From NCBI GenBank assembly GCA_965279285.1, contig OZ257148.1:496001-560000 (forward strand): a DNA stretch of 64,000 bases, given 5' to 3'. Shown here one piece after another: positions 1 through 8,370 of this stretch. This DNA comes from G965279335 sp965279285 (GTDB taxonomy: Bacteria; Pseudomonadota; Gammaproteobacteria; DSM-16500). The position numbers were made by a program, and so were the translations under genes. The first letter of the stretch is position 1; each line of letters opens with the position of its first letter. The notes beneath the pieces are model-generated. The model was not told the origin of the DNA, searched no databases, and saw nothing but the letters and a program-made list of their open reading frames with translations.

Positions 1-2
1 GC

Positions 3-1556
3 GCCTTTGAACAAATTCGAAAAATCTTAGAATCCCATCCTGGCCATGTGAATGCCTGTGAAGGGTTATCGTTAATCAAGGATCGAAGCATTCAATTAAC
101 TTCTGATATTAACCTATTTAAGGCACTACAATTAGTATGGCGAGCAATACCCAAAGACGGTGATAAAGCTAAAAAAGCACTTTACGATAATTTAGCTTTA
201 ATCAAAACTGAAGTGGGTCACTTATCGACAACCTCTGCACAAGAAAAAGCGTTGCAACTTATTTTAGAACCACTAGAAAAAATTAATGATCCTCACGTCG
301 CAATTCTTTCTACCAAAGATACCATTACTGATTTAATTAAAAAAAAATGTGACAACAAATTAAAAAGCCATCTAAGAGAAGCTCCCTTAGCAGAAAAAGA
401 AAGAATTCTTTATCATTTACGTAAAAAAGAAAGTATTAAAGAACATCTCGCTTTAAAATTTTATATAGAAAAAACTCGCGAAGAATTAAAAAAAGCATTC
501 TCAGCGTATACTTTTATTTTCATTAACGATGGCCAATCTACTGAGCAAATAATTGAAGACTCCATTAATCAATGTATTGCGGATATTTCTTTAGCTGACT
601 TTGAAAAAACAACACAAACACCTCTTTGCCAAGAACTAGAAAAATCAAAAGACCCCAATGTGAGAAAAAATGATCTCATAAAATTAATTAATGTAGAAAT
701 TGATGCGCTACAAGCCCCAGCAACCTCGCCAAAAGAGCGTATATTAATAACATTACGAAAAAGAGCTGAAGAACTTATTCCTAGCTACAAAGACATTACT
801 CTACAAGCAGATACTCTGGAAATTGATAATCTATACAGAACATATCATCATTTGTTAGATATCAATAAACTTCACGATACTTTGAATAATTTAATCGAAG
901 AACAAAACAAACCGCAAAACCAACTTGCATACCAAAAATTAACCGAACAAGCCAAAACTATTTTGGCTACTTATTCCTATGCTGCATTAATTAAAAAAGA
1001 AAAGAAAACCAAAAGACTCTCCATACCTGGCGCTCATCTTTTAGAGCCTAAAATAATAGAATACGGCCAAACATGGTTTGAGTATCATCGATTTTTAACT
1101 CATAAAACTAGTGCTCTTAATAAAGATGTAGAGAAGCTCATGGCGCAAAAAAAAGAATTAGATCTAAAAATAACAACAGGAACCCAAAAAGAAGTCTCTC
1201 TCTTTAACAAACAATTTCGGTTTCCTGCCTCTTACTCTAATCTCGGCGGCAGAGAAATCGTTGAAAAAATTCAAAACCTCTTTCAAGATTATGCTGATAA
1301 AGCAGGCTGGTGTTGTTGGTACTATTTTCACGTAGGACGAAAACATGTAGCAGAAGCCAGAGAAATCGCAGATGCATTACCAGGGAAAAACCCAAGCGAA
1401 ATAAAAGATTACTTAATCAGCATTAAAAATGCATTGATAGCAAAAGATGCGTTAAATTTGCAAGGATCATTTTCACGACGTATTCACTACTGCCTAGATG
1501 TCATATTAGCAGGCGAACCAGCAAGAGACGTAACACCTAAGATCAAAAATAATTAA
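3..1556 (+). CDS. Unknown helical protein, 5' end outside window
   Basis: The frame is open from position 3 to the TAA at 1554-1556, so the gene very probably starts left of the window; a GTG at 48 is only the first internal start candidate. The visible ~517 residues are rich in Lys, Glu and Leu and look helical or coiled-coil throughout, with no signal peptide or membrane segment in the visible part. An aromatic/Cys patch (WCCWYYFHVG) lies about 80 residues before the end. I recognise no family. Base composition matches the neighbours. It is convergent with ddlA, with 2 bp between the stop codons. Long helical orphan proteins of this kind are common among secreted effectors of Legionella-like bacteria, but that is a guess here. 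Confidence 0.75.
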   Translation, partial: AFEQIRKILESHPGHVNACEGLSLIKDRSIQLTSDINLFKALQLVWRAIPKDGDKAKKALYDNLALIKTEVGHLSTTSAQEKALQLILEPLEKINDPHVAILSTKDTITDLIKKKCDNKLKSHLREAPLAEKERILYHLRKKESIKEHLALKFYIEKTREELKKAFSAYTFIFINDGQSTEQIIEDSINQCIADISLADFEKTTQTPLCQELEKSKDPNVRKNDLIKLINVEIDALQAPATSPKERILITLRKRAEELIPSYKDITLQADTLEIDNLYRTYHHLLDINKLHDTLNNLIEEQNKPQNQLAYQKLTEQAKTILATYSYAALIKKEKKTKRLSIPGAHLLEPKIIEYGQTWFEYHRFLTHKTSALNKDVEKLMAQKKELDLKITTGTQKEVSLFNKQFRFPASYSNLGGREIVEKIQNLFQDYADKAGWCCWYYFHVGRKHVAEAREIADALPGKNPSEIKDYLISIKNALIAKDALNLQGSFSRRIHYCLDVILAGEPARDVTPKIKNN

Positions 1557-1558
1557 TA

Positions 1559-2710
1559 CTACTCAGCATACTCTCTACATAACTGAGCTTTGCGTGCATG
1601 CCGCTTTACTGCTAACTTAATTAAATGCGTCAACAACTCAGGATAAGCAATCCCCGATGCCGCCATTAATTTCGGATACATGCTAATCGCCGTAAAACCA
1701 GGTATCGTATTAATTTCATTAAAATAAAATTCATTAGTTTCTTTATCAAGAAAAAGATCAACCCGCGCCATACCTTCACAATCCAAGACTTCAAATATTC
1801 GCTTAGCAAACTCTCGCGCTTTTTCTTGTAACTCATCCGATAATAATGCCGGAATAAATGCTTCGGCACCTTTTTCATCTAAATATTTAGCTGCATAAGA
1901 ATAAAATTCATGGCTAGGACAGATTTCTCCAACAACACTGACTATAGGATCACTGCCGTAATCAAGCGATTCTAAAACACCCACTTCGATTTCTCGCGCA
2001 TTAATTCCTTGCTCAACTAATATTTTAGTATCAAAACGAAATGCACGATTAATTGCATGACGTAATTCTTCTGGTTGCTTTATTTTTTCAACACCCACGC
2101 TTGAGCCCGCATTCGCTGGTTTGACAAACAAAGGATATTTCAACTGTGTTGCAACTAAATGACATAATCGCTCAGAATCTAAATTCCACTCGCCTTGCTT
2201 TATGACAACATAGGGCGCTACACGCATACCTGCATTCATAATTAAACGTTTTGATACGTCTTTATCCATTCCCACAGCTGACGCTAAAACACCACAACCT
2301 ACATAAGGAACATCTGCTAACTCCATTAATCCCTGCGCGGTTCCATCTTCACACATAACACCATGAATCACAGGAAAAATAACATCAAATAATCTTTCTG
2401 ATTTTGATACATTGGCAATACATTGTTTAGCTTGAATCGCTTGGATATTACGACTAATGCCATCCGGATTAAATAACATTCTTTCTGCATCAGGTAATAA
2501 CTCTAAAACTGCTGAGCCATTGATTTCTTTTTTAAAAACATCATCGCCTACAAACCAAACACCTTGTTTATCTATTCCAATAGGAATAACGTCAAAGCTC
2601 TCTCTATCAAGATATTGAAGGACATTTGCAGCTGACAATAATGAAACTTCATGCTCACCTGAACGACCACCGTAAAGAACCGCGACTTTGATTTTAGCTG
2701 ATTGACTCAT
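1559..2710 (-). CDS. ddlA: D-alanine--D-alanine ligase
   Basis: This ATP-grasp enzyme joins two D-alanines using ATP, giving the dipeptide that MurF adds to the peptidoglycan precursor in the cytoplasm. The 383-residue product has the full family pattern: GGRSGEHEVS near the N terminus, MCEDGTAQG (the longer DdlA subtype), the ATP-grasp loop FVKPANAGSSVG, and the metal-binding segment ARVDLFLD...FNEINTIPGFT near the C terminus. Length is usual for DdlA. The start MSQSAKIKVAVLYGG is normal. It stands alone rather than inside a mur/fts cluster, as is common for DdlA-type ligases. Upstream lies a 110-bp perfect palindrome. Confidence 0.97.
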   Translation of the reverse strand: MSQSAKIKVAVLYGGRSGEHEVSLLSAANVLQYLDRESFDVIPIGIDKQGVWFVGDDVFKKEINGSAVLELLPDAERMLFNPDGISRNIQAIQAKQCIANVSKSERLFDVIFPVIHGVMCEDGTAQGLMELADVPYVGCGVLASAVGMDKDVSKRLIMNAGMRVAPYVVIKQGEWNLDSERLCHLVATQLKYPLFVKPANAGSSVGVEKIKQPEELRHAINRAFRFDTKILVEQGINAREIEVGVLESLDYGSDPIVSVVGEICPSHEFYSYAAKYLDEKGAEAFIPALLSDELQEKAREFAKRIFEVLDCEGMARVDLFLDKETNEFYFNEINTIPGFTAISMYPKLMAASGIAYPELLTHLIKLAVKRHARKAQLCREYAE

Positions 2711-2809
2711 GGAAGTGCCTACTTTATTGCTATTTTCATGATTAAATAGATTGACAGACTATACCTCTTTTTTGCATAAAACAAAAGACCACTAATAAAC
2801 GAAAAAGGA

Positions 2810-2919
2810 TAAAGCGTAACTCTTCCGCTGTTAGGGAGCGTGGGAGTGTAGTACTTCTTGGAGCGGTATTTTAAGTACTACACTCCCACGCTCCCTAACA
2901 GCGGAAGAGTTACGCTTTA
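2810..2919. repeat. Long hairpin element, 47-bp perfect arms
   Basis: Arms 2810-2856 and 2873-2919 are perfectly complementary over 47 bp around a 16-nt loop. The loop and inner arm (GGAGCGGTATTTTAAGTACT) match the inner part of the elements at 7158, 9697 and 61127, so this looks like a member that has lost most of its loop. The outer end (GCGTAACTCTTCCGCTG) is a diverged form of the common terminus GTAACTATTCAGC. No target duplication is visible. It begins 2 bp after the stop of the L,D-transpeptidase gene and may act as its terminator. Confidence 0.85.
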
Positions 2920-2921
2920 CC

Positions 2922-3467
2922 TCAACTACTATATGGCTTAACAATCACTGGAGTCCCAATCTGAGCGAAATTATTTCTCATCCATTCCGCATCAGGGATC
3001 CGCATTCTAACGCAACCATGGCTTAAGTTAGCTTCAACAACGATGCTATCAGGAGAGCCATGTAATGCCTGGCCATTATTAAAATGCATACAGTAAGGCA
3101 TTAATCCTCCACCCGTAGGTTTAGGGTAGATAGAAGAAAAACAACCTTCATCACCTAAAGAAGTAATATGAAATTTACCAAAACCAGTCCGACAATCTGC
3201 CTCATTACCATCGGGAGGACAAACCGCTGCGCCTGCTGTTGCAATCCCAGCACGAACTAAATGACCATCTGCATCATAAGCACCCCAAGCGTGAACATTA
3301 GGATCCACTAAAACCGTTCGCTTGCCATTGGTATCAATATGTTGAGGTAATCGAGAAGCATAATCTGTATTATTTTGCATGGTTATTTGATTTGCTGCGC
3401 ATGATGTAAGTAAAGCCAGTAATGCATAAGATAACGTTTGTGCAAAAAAAGGGCGTAGCTTTCTCAT
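2922..3467 (-). CDS. L,D-transpeptidase (YkuD) lipoprotein
   Basis: Predicted periplasmic enzyme of the YkuD family, which makes 3-3 cross-links in peptidoglycan or attaches proteins to it through a catalytic cysteine. The 181-residue product has an N-terminal hydrophobic stretch ending in a lipobox (LLTSC, Cys at ~23), so it is probably lipid-anchored. The catalytic signature is complete: HG at ~136 and SHGCVRM with the nucleophilic Cys at ~152. A GTG three codons upstream overlaps the AGGAG ribosome site, whereas the ATG at 3467 sits 8-9 nt after it, so the ATG is preferred. Exact substrate (3-3 cross-linking or lipoprotein anchoring) cannot be told from sequence. Confidence 0.9.
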   Translation of the reverse strand: MRKLRPFFAQTLSYALLALLTSCAANQITMQNNTDYASRLPQHIDTNGKRTVLVDPNVHAWGAYDADGHLVRAGIATAGAAVCPPDGNEADCRTGFGKFHITSLGDEGCFSSIYPKPTGGGLMPYCMHFNNGQALHGSPDSIVVEANLSHGCVRMRIPDAEWMRNNFAQIGTPVIVKPYSS

Positions 3468-3834
3468 AGCAGTCACTCCTCTAAAATTATCGTTATAATT
3501 ACATCATACTCCTCTCTGCCTCGAATGTTGTGAAGAAATTGCCTATATTGGGCCATTAATGGTACACATGCGTTCTTTTGGTAAAATTATGGCTCTTTTG
3601 TAAGGACGGCTTGAATAAAAACAGGAAGGAAAAAAAGTAAAGAGTAGAAAAAGATAGCACAAAAATACAGGGAAAGGCCAAAAATGTTTCTCTTGAGGGC
3701 GGGGCTAATTTTAACCATAATCTGGCGATTGAAGCAAAATAAACGCGCTATATCTCTTGGCAAAACAGCGAAACACCCTCTTCACCAACAAACCTAACGC
3801 GCTTACTCTACAACACCACTACTGCAATATCGAC
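3468..3834. other. Intergenic stretch, nothing recognised
   Basis: About 365 bp between the Fis-type gene and the L,D-transpeptidase gene, both on the minus strand. The part next to 3468 must hold the transpeptidase ribosome site (AGGAG) and probably its promoter. I see no conserved ORF, strong hairpin or copy of the hairpin families found elsewhere in the window. Confidence 0.5.
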
Positions 3835-4077
3835 TTAAAGCATGCCAAATTTTTTCAACTTAGTCCGCAAAGTACCGCGTGACACACCTAAAATTCGCGC
3901 TGCTTCAGATTGATTTTCATTAACAAATTTCATTACTGAATGTAATAAAGGCTCTTCGATTTCGTCTAAGAAAAAATCATAAACTTGTCGAGGCTCTTCA
4001 CCATTTAAATTTGCAAAATAGTGCCGCATCACTTCTTCAACGTTACTACGTAACGTACAGCTTTCATTTATATCCAT
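3835..4077 (-). CDS. fis: Fis-family DNA-binding protein
   Basis: Small nucleoid-associated regulator that bends DNA and regulates growth-phase genes. The 80-residue product has the Fis layout: an acidic N-terminal region and a C-terminal helix-turn-helix (NQSEAARILGVSRGTLRTKL, ~54-73) ending KKFGML. It is shorter than the 98-residue E. coli protein and lacks the dusB partner gene upstream. Legionella-type genomes carry several Fis paralogues, so this need not be the orthologue of E. coli Fis. A DksA-type zinc-finger gene lies 39 bp upstream on the same strand and could share a transcript. Confidence 0.9.
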   Translation of the reverse strand: MDINESCTLRSNVEEVMRHYFANLNGEEPRQVYDFFLDEIEEPLLHSVMKFVNENQSEAARILGVSRGTLRTKLKKFGML

Positions 4078-4116
4078 GTGCTCATCCTTGAAAATGAGAT
4101 AATTTTTTTGAGGGGT

Positions 4117-4332
4117 TTATTTTGCAAACAGCGATTCGCGCCGCTCACTTTCCGCAGCACACTCTATACAAAGCCTAAACCCAAGTTTACGCCGTGCATC
4201 AGGGATGCTTTCGTCACACTCGACACAAACTTTAGAGCCTAATTTAGGCGTAAAATTTGCTTGTCTATTACTTAAAACACTAGCAAGCATATGGTCTATA
4301 TAATCGCTAGCGTGATCTGCATCATCTGCCAT
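4117..4332 (-). CDS. DksA/TraR-type C4 zinc-finger protein
   Basis: The 71-residue product ends in a four-cysteine zinc finger (CVEC at ~36-39, CIEC at ~55-58) typical of the short TraR/YbiI branch of the DksA family. These proteins bind the secondary channel of RNA polymerase; DksA itself needs a longer coiled coil, which is absent here. The N terminus is acidic (MADDADHASDYIDHML), as in TraR-like proteins. It sits 39 bp upstream of the Fis-like gene, so two global-type transcription regulators are side by side. Function beyond family membership is not visible. Confidence 0.85.
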   Translation of the reverse strand: MADDADHASDYIDHMLASVLSNRQANFTPKLGSKVCVECDESIPDARRKLGFRLCIECAAESERRESLFAK

Positions 4333-4454
4333 AAAAAAATACCTGTTTCATATCTATGTATAAATAAAGTCATACAAAAAGGAGCGGTAATTATATGCGA
4401 AAAAGTCCGAATGTCTATAAAATTCTACAACTTCCGTTTTAAGTCACTACTCAC

Positions 4455-4609
4455 GTAACTATTCAGCGGCTAGAGCTTGGTGGGCACGCTGCGCTTTGCC
4501 CACCCTACGGCTTTGTCATGCCAGCGCGCTTCTAGCTGGCATCTAGAGCTTTTGTAGGATGGGCAAAGCGCAGCGTGCCCACCAAACACCCTCACTGCTG
4601 AATAGTTAC
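4455..4609. repeat. Inverted-repeat element, GGTGGGC class
   Basis: A 155-bp element with ends GTAACTATTCAGC and GCTGAATAGTTAC. Two inverted copies of a 32-bp unit (4477-4508 and 4554-4585), each itself a hairpin (GGTGGGCA...TGCCCACC), flank an inner hairpin (GCCAGC...GCTGGC). The ends are the same as in the 152-bp miniature elements, but I see no target duplication. It stops 4 bp from the rsmE stop codon, so it may serve as that gene's terminator. Confidence 0.85.
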
Positions 4610-4613
4610 GTTT

Positions 4614-5348
4614 TTAACGCATATCACCAAAGCAACATTGCAACGCTGTAATTGCTGCAACAGCCGCTGTTTCGGTACGTAAGATTCGTGGACCTAAACT
4701 CAGAGGGAAAAATTGCTTTTGAGAAGCGACCGCAATCTCTTTTTCACTTAAACCACCTTCAGGCCCTATCAATAAGACTACCCGCGCATCTTTCGCAACA
4801 CGATGATCTGACAATTGTCCTGTCGCAGAAGGCGATAAAACAAAACACCATTCTGCAATAACAGACTGAATCCAATGATCAAATAGCTGCGGCACCATCA
4901 CCTCAGGCACTTGATTACGACCACTTTGTTCACACGCCCCAATTGCGATAGCTTGCCAGTGCTGCTGACGTTTTTCACGTCGCTCTTGATCCAGCTTAAC
5001 ATTACAACGCTCAGTAAATAGCGGAATAATTTTTTTAACCCCTAATTCCACGGCTTTTTGAATGGTGTAATCCATTTTTTCACCGCGCGAAATACCTTGC
5101 GCCAAACAAAGCTGTAAACTTGATTCGGCTTCGCGTGGATTAAATTTTCCCACGGTTACCATTACTTTCTTTTTATCAATATACGTAATAGAACTTTGAT
5201 ATTCGCCGCCCTGACCATTAAACAAAATAATTTCATCATGAATAGAAGCACGTAAAACCCGCGCTAAATGATGCGCAGCTTGATCGCTAAGCTGGATAAC
5301 AGACCCTGAGCTAAGAGGAAGTTGCTGAAATAGTCGGGAAATAGGCAT
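4614..5348 (-). CDS. rsmE: 16S rRNA (uracil1498-N3)-methyltransferase
   Basis: RsmE uses S-adenosylmethionine to methylate U1498 of 16S rRNA in the 30S subunit. The 244-residue product has the SPOUT-fold knot motifs LLIGPEGGLSEKEI and LGPRILRTETAAVAA near the C terminus and the N-terminal PUA-like part. The start is taken as MPISRLF at 5348 because this gives the normal family length (~243) and lies 2 bp after the stop of the upstream 2Fe-2S gene, suggesting translational coupling. A longer reading from 5444 would add 32 residues that run through that gene and is unlikely. Confidence 0.95.
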   Translation of the reverse strand: MPISRLFQQLPLSSGSVIQLSDQAAHHLARVLRASIHDEIILFNGQGGEYQSSITYIDKKKVMVTVGKFNPREAESSLQLCLAQGISRGEKMDYTIQKAVELGVKKIIPLFTERCNVKLDQERREKRQQHWQAIAIGACEQSGRNQVPEVMVPQLFDHWIQSVIAEWCFVLSPSATGQLSDHRVAKDARVVLLIGPEGGLSEKEIAVASQKQFFPLSLGPRILRTETAAVAAITALQCCFGDMR

Positions 5349-5350
5349 AA

Positions 5351-5749
5351 TTAAATTATCATATACTCTTTTACTGGTTGGCCACCAATCAAATGTTCTT
5401 GGATTATGCGTTCTAAAACGGACGGCCGGCAGGAGTGATACCATATGCCCTCAGGATAAACTACAGCAACAGGCCCCATACGACAAACGCGCAAACAATC
5501 AACCTTGGAACGAAAGATACCGCCCTGCCCAGTTAACTGCAGCTCTTCAAGCCGACTTTTCAAATACGTCCAGGCCTCAATACCTTCGGCATAATTACAA
5601 CACTTAGGCTTAGTCTGATCACAACATAGAAATAGATGCCGCTTAATATCGGCTAAGTGTAATTTATCTGCCCGCTGTCGCAATTCTTCATTCATTGATG
5701 AATCATACCAGAACTGAATACTTGTTAAACCCTCTTGGTTATCGCTCAC
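5351..5749 (-). CDS. (2Fe-2S) ferredoxin-like protein
   Basis: The 132-residue product resembles the thioredoxin-like [2Fe-2S] ferredoxin domain of NuoE/HydN-type proteins. Probable cluster ligands are in FLCCDQTKPKCC (~40-51) and VDCLRVCRMGP (~83-93), followed by the typical AVVYPEGIWYH stretch. Small stand-alone proteins of this kind are known in many bacteria but their electron partner is unknown. The 5' end is divergent from miaB with under 50 bp between starts, so the two promoters must overlap. An internal Met at residue 19 is an alternative start that would free more promoter space. rsmE follows 2 bp downstream. Confidence 0.85.
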   Translation of the reverse strand: MSDNQEGLTSIQFWYDSSMNEELRQRADKLHLADIKRHLFLCCDQTKPKCCNYAEGIEAWTYLKSRLEELQLTGQGGIFRSKVDCLRVCRMGPVAVVYPEGIWYHSCRPSVLERIIQEHLIGGQPVKEYMII

Positions 5750-5796
5750 GAATCGAATATGATACCCGGTCAGTTTTTAAACGAGGTTTTATTACT

Positions 5797-7122
5797 ATGA
5801 GTAAAGTCTACATCCAAACCCATGGCTGCCAGATGAATGAATATGATTCATCAAAAATGGCTGATGTTTTGCGCGCATCTCATCAGTTGGAGAAAACTCA
5901 AAATCCAGAAGAAGCGGATGTATTACTCATGAACACCTGCTCTATCCGTGAAAGAGCACAAGAAAGAGTTTTTTCTGAACTCGGTCGTTTTCGCGAATTA
6001 AAAGAAAAAAATCCCAATATTATCATAGGAGTAGGTGGGTGCGTCGCCAGCCAAGAAGGCGCTGCCATCTTAAAACGAGCTCCCTTTGTCGACCTTATCT
6101 TTGGACCACAAACACTGCATCGCTTAGGCGACATGGTCAATGAAACTCGGCTAAAACGTAAATCTGTGGTCGATATCACCTTCCCTGAAATTGAAAAATT
6201 TGATCGCTTACCAGAACCGCGCGCTGAGGGTATTAGTGCCTATGTCTCCATCATGGAAGGTTGCAGCAAATATTGTAGTTTTTGTGTCGTACCTTACACT
6301 CGCGGTGAAGAAATCAGTCGCCCACTGGATGATGTCTTAGCAGAAATCGTTAAACTCGCGGAACAAGGCGTAAGAGAAATTCATTTACTCGGCCAAAACG
6401 TTAACGACTATCGTGGCTCTACTCATGAAGGTGAGATTGCTGATTTAGCAACACTCATTCAACTGACTTCCACCATCGAAGGCGTATTACGCATTCGATT
6501 TACAACATCTCATCCAGTTGCCTTTTCTAACAATTTAATTCAAGCCTATGCTGAAGTTCCTCAACTAGCAAACCATTTACACCTACCAGTACAAAGCGGC
6601 TCTGATCGAGTTTTAGCAGCAATGAAACGTGGTTATACTACGCTAGAATACAAATCAAAAATCCGCCGCCTTCGTAAAGCGCGGCCCAACATCAGCGTTT
6701 CATCTGATTTCATTATTGGTTTTCCCGGCGAAACCAACGCAGAATTTGAAGATACTATGAATCTTATTCATGAAATTGGCTTTGATAATAGCTTTAGTTT
6801 TATTTACAGCCCTCGCCCTGGCACACCTGCTGCACAATTAGCGGATAATGTTTCCATGGAAGTAAAAAAGCAGCGTTTAGCTATTTTACAAAATCGCATT
6901 ATGCTTAATACAAAAGCCATCAGTGAAAAAATGGTGGGAACAACAGAAACCATACTCGTCACAGGTCCTTCAAAAAAAGACCCTAGCAAACTATCTGGGC
7001 GAACAGAAAATAATCGCGTTGTTAATTTCATCGGTGATGCTGACTTAATTGGCCGCTTAGTTACCATGAAAATTACTGATGCTATGTCATATTCATTACG
7101 TGGAGAAGTGTGTAACTATTGA
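5797..7122 (+). CDS. miaB: tRNA-2-methylthio-N6-dimethylallyladenosine synthase
   Basis: MiaB is a radical-SAM enzyme that adds the methylthio group to i6A37 in tRNAs reading UNN codons. The 441-residue product has the three expected parts: the N-terminal UPF0004 domain with cysteines for the auxiliary cluster, the radical-SAM motif CSKYCSFC (Cys ~156, 160, 163), and a C-terminal TRAM domain. The start MSKVYIQTHGCQMN is chosen because it matches the family and has an ACGAGG ribosome site ~10 nt upstream; a longer reading from 5695 overlaps the divergent gene. It heads the conserved miaB-phoH-ybeY-corC order, although a miniature element now separates it from phoH. Confidence 0.97.
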   Translation: MSKVYIQTHGCQMNEYDSSKMADVLRASHQLEKTQNPEEADVLLMNTCSIRERAQERVFSELGRFRELKEKNPNIIIGVGGCVASQEGAAILKRAPFVDLIFGPQTLHRLGDMVNETRLKRKSVVDITFPEIEKFDRLPEPRAEGISAYVSIMEGCSKYCSFCVVPYTRGEEISRPLDDVLAEIVKLAEQGVREIHLLGQNVNDYRGSTHEGEIADLATLIQLTSTIEGVLRIRFTTSHPVAFSNNLIQAYAEVPQLANHLHLPVQSGSDRVLAAMKRGYTTLEYKSKIRRLRKARPNISVSSDFIIGFPGETNAEFEDTMNLIHEIGFDNSFSFIYSPRPGTPAAQLADNVSMEVKKQRLAILQNRIMLNTKAISEKMVGTTETILVTGPSKKDPSKLSGRTENNRVVNFIGDADLIGRLVTMKITDAMSYSLRGEVCNY

Positions 7123-7157
7123 TAAACACTCTTCTTTTTACCAATAGTAAATAGTTG

Positions 7158-7309
7158 ATAATTATTCAGCGGCGAGGGCGCGCGTGGGTGGAGCACTTAA
7201 AATAAAGCGACTTGCTTGCCATGGATGGCAAGCCTAAAACAGGGATGTTTCGCTTGGAGCGGTATTTTAAGTGCTCCACCCACGCGCGCCCTCGCCGCTG
7301 AATAATTAC
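7158..7309. mobile_element. 152-bp miniature inverted-repeat element with 8-bp target duplication
   Basis: Non-coding element with 46-bp perfectly complementary arms (7159-7204 and 7263-7308) around a 58-nt loop that holds a second palindrome (CTTGCCATGGATGGCAAG, 7215-7232). It is flanked by the direct repeat AATAGTTG at 7150-7157 and 7310-7317, the expected mark of insertion. Copies at 9697-9848 and 61127-61278 have the same length and nearly the same loop. No transposase is encoded, so a full-length relative elsewhere would have to supply it. It lies between miaB and phoH and could separate their transcription. Confidence 0.9.
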
Positions 7310-7382
7310 AATAGTTGTAAAATATGGCCAAATCTCAGCTATACTGTAAGTAAGACTTAAACATAAGAGGTATTAACTAACC

Positions 7383-8363
7383 TTGGAAACTATACGTTTT
7401 GCACAAACACTGGTTCTGGCGCCAGAAGACAATAAACGCCTATTAAGTTTATGCGGCAAACAGGATGAACATATCCGCATGATTGAGGAACGGCTTGAAG
7501 TTGATATTAAGCAACGGGGATATACTTTTTCAATCAGCGGCATCAAAGAAGCGGTCGAAAAAACCATCACTATCTTGCATGAACTTTACCTTGAAGCATT
7601 TAAGCATCCTGTTTTATTACCCAAACAAATTCATCTTTACTTACAAACTATACGTAACAAGTCACTCCATTCACTGCCTCAGGATAAAACTATGGAAGTC
7701 CGCACTAAACGTGGCGGCGCTATTAAAGCACGCGGCGAAAACCAAATAAAATATATAAAAAGTATTTTTGATAATGATATTAACTTCGGTATTGGCCCTG
7801 CTGGTACAGGCAAAACTTATTTGGCGGTCGCATGTGCTGTGAATGCCCTAGAAACTGAACGCGTTAGCCGAATTGTTCTTGCTCGCCCTATCGTTGAAGC
7901 CGGCGAAAAGCTTGGCTTTTTGCCCGGCGATCTTGCCCAAAAAGTTCATCCCTATCTACGACCATTATATGATGCTCTTTATGAAATGCTGGGCATGGAA
8001 CATGTTGCTTTACTTATTGAGCGCGACATTATTGAGCTCGCTCCCTTAGCTTATATGCGCGGAAGATCACTGAATGATGCTTTTATCATTCTTGACGAAG
8101 GACAAAACACGACTAGCGAACAAATGAAAATGTTTTTAACTCGTATAGGCTTTAACTCAAAAGCTATTATCACCGGCGACATTACTCAAATTGATTTAAG
8201 TAATCGCCGTGATTCAGGATTAGTTCATGCTATAGAAGTATTAAACGGCGTCCCAGGAATTAGCTTTACTCAATTTGCTGCTAGCGATATCGTTCGTCAC
8301 CCTCTCGTACAAAGCATAGTTGAAGCTTATGAACGACATGACATCACAAAAAAACAAGGTTAA
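7383..8363 (+). CDS. ybeZ: PhoH-like ATPase (YbeZ)
   Basis: Cytoplasmic P-loop ATPase of the PhoH family, linked to RNA metabolism through its neighbour YbeY. The 326-residue product has Walker A GPAGTGKTYLA (~138-148) and Walker B AFIILDEGQN (~233-242), with an N-terminal KH-like region. The start is a TTG at 7383 with an AGAGG site 12 nt upstream; no ATG gives a better fit. The 3' end is followed after 7 bp by ybeY. Its neighbours are the usual ones for gammaproteobacteria. Confidence 0.94.
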   Translation: METIRFAQTLVLAPEDNKRLLSLCGKQDEHIRMIEERLEVDIKQRGYTFSISGIKEAVEKTITILHELYLEAFKHPVLLPKQIHLYLQTIRNKSLHSLPQDKTMEVRTKRGGAIKARGENQIKYIKSIFDNDINFGIGPAGTGKTYLAVACAVNALETERVSRIVLARPIVEAGEKLGFLPGDLAQKVHPYLRPLYDALYEMLGMEHVALLIERDIIELAPLAYMRGRSLNDAFIILDEGQNTTSEQMKMFLTRIGFNSKAIITGDITQIDLSNRRDSGLVHAIEVLNGVPGISFTQFAASDIVRHPLVQSIVEAYERHDITKKQG

Positions 8364-8370
8364 TTTTTTT

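Noticed and set aside
4455..4609. CRISPR array from repeated units
   Set aside because: The units are scattered over 50 kb as inverted pairs, with no regular spacers and no cas genes.
5695..5796. Longer miaB reading
   Set aside because: It overlaps the divergent ferredoxin-like gene and lies before the good ribosome site at 5781.
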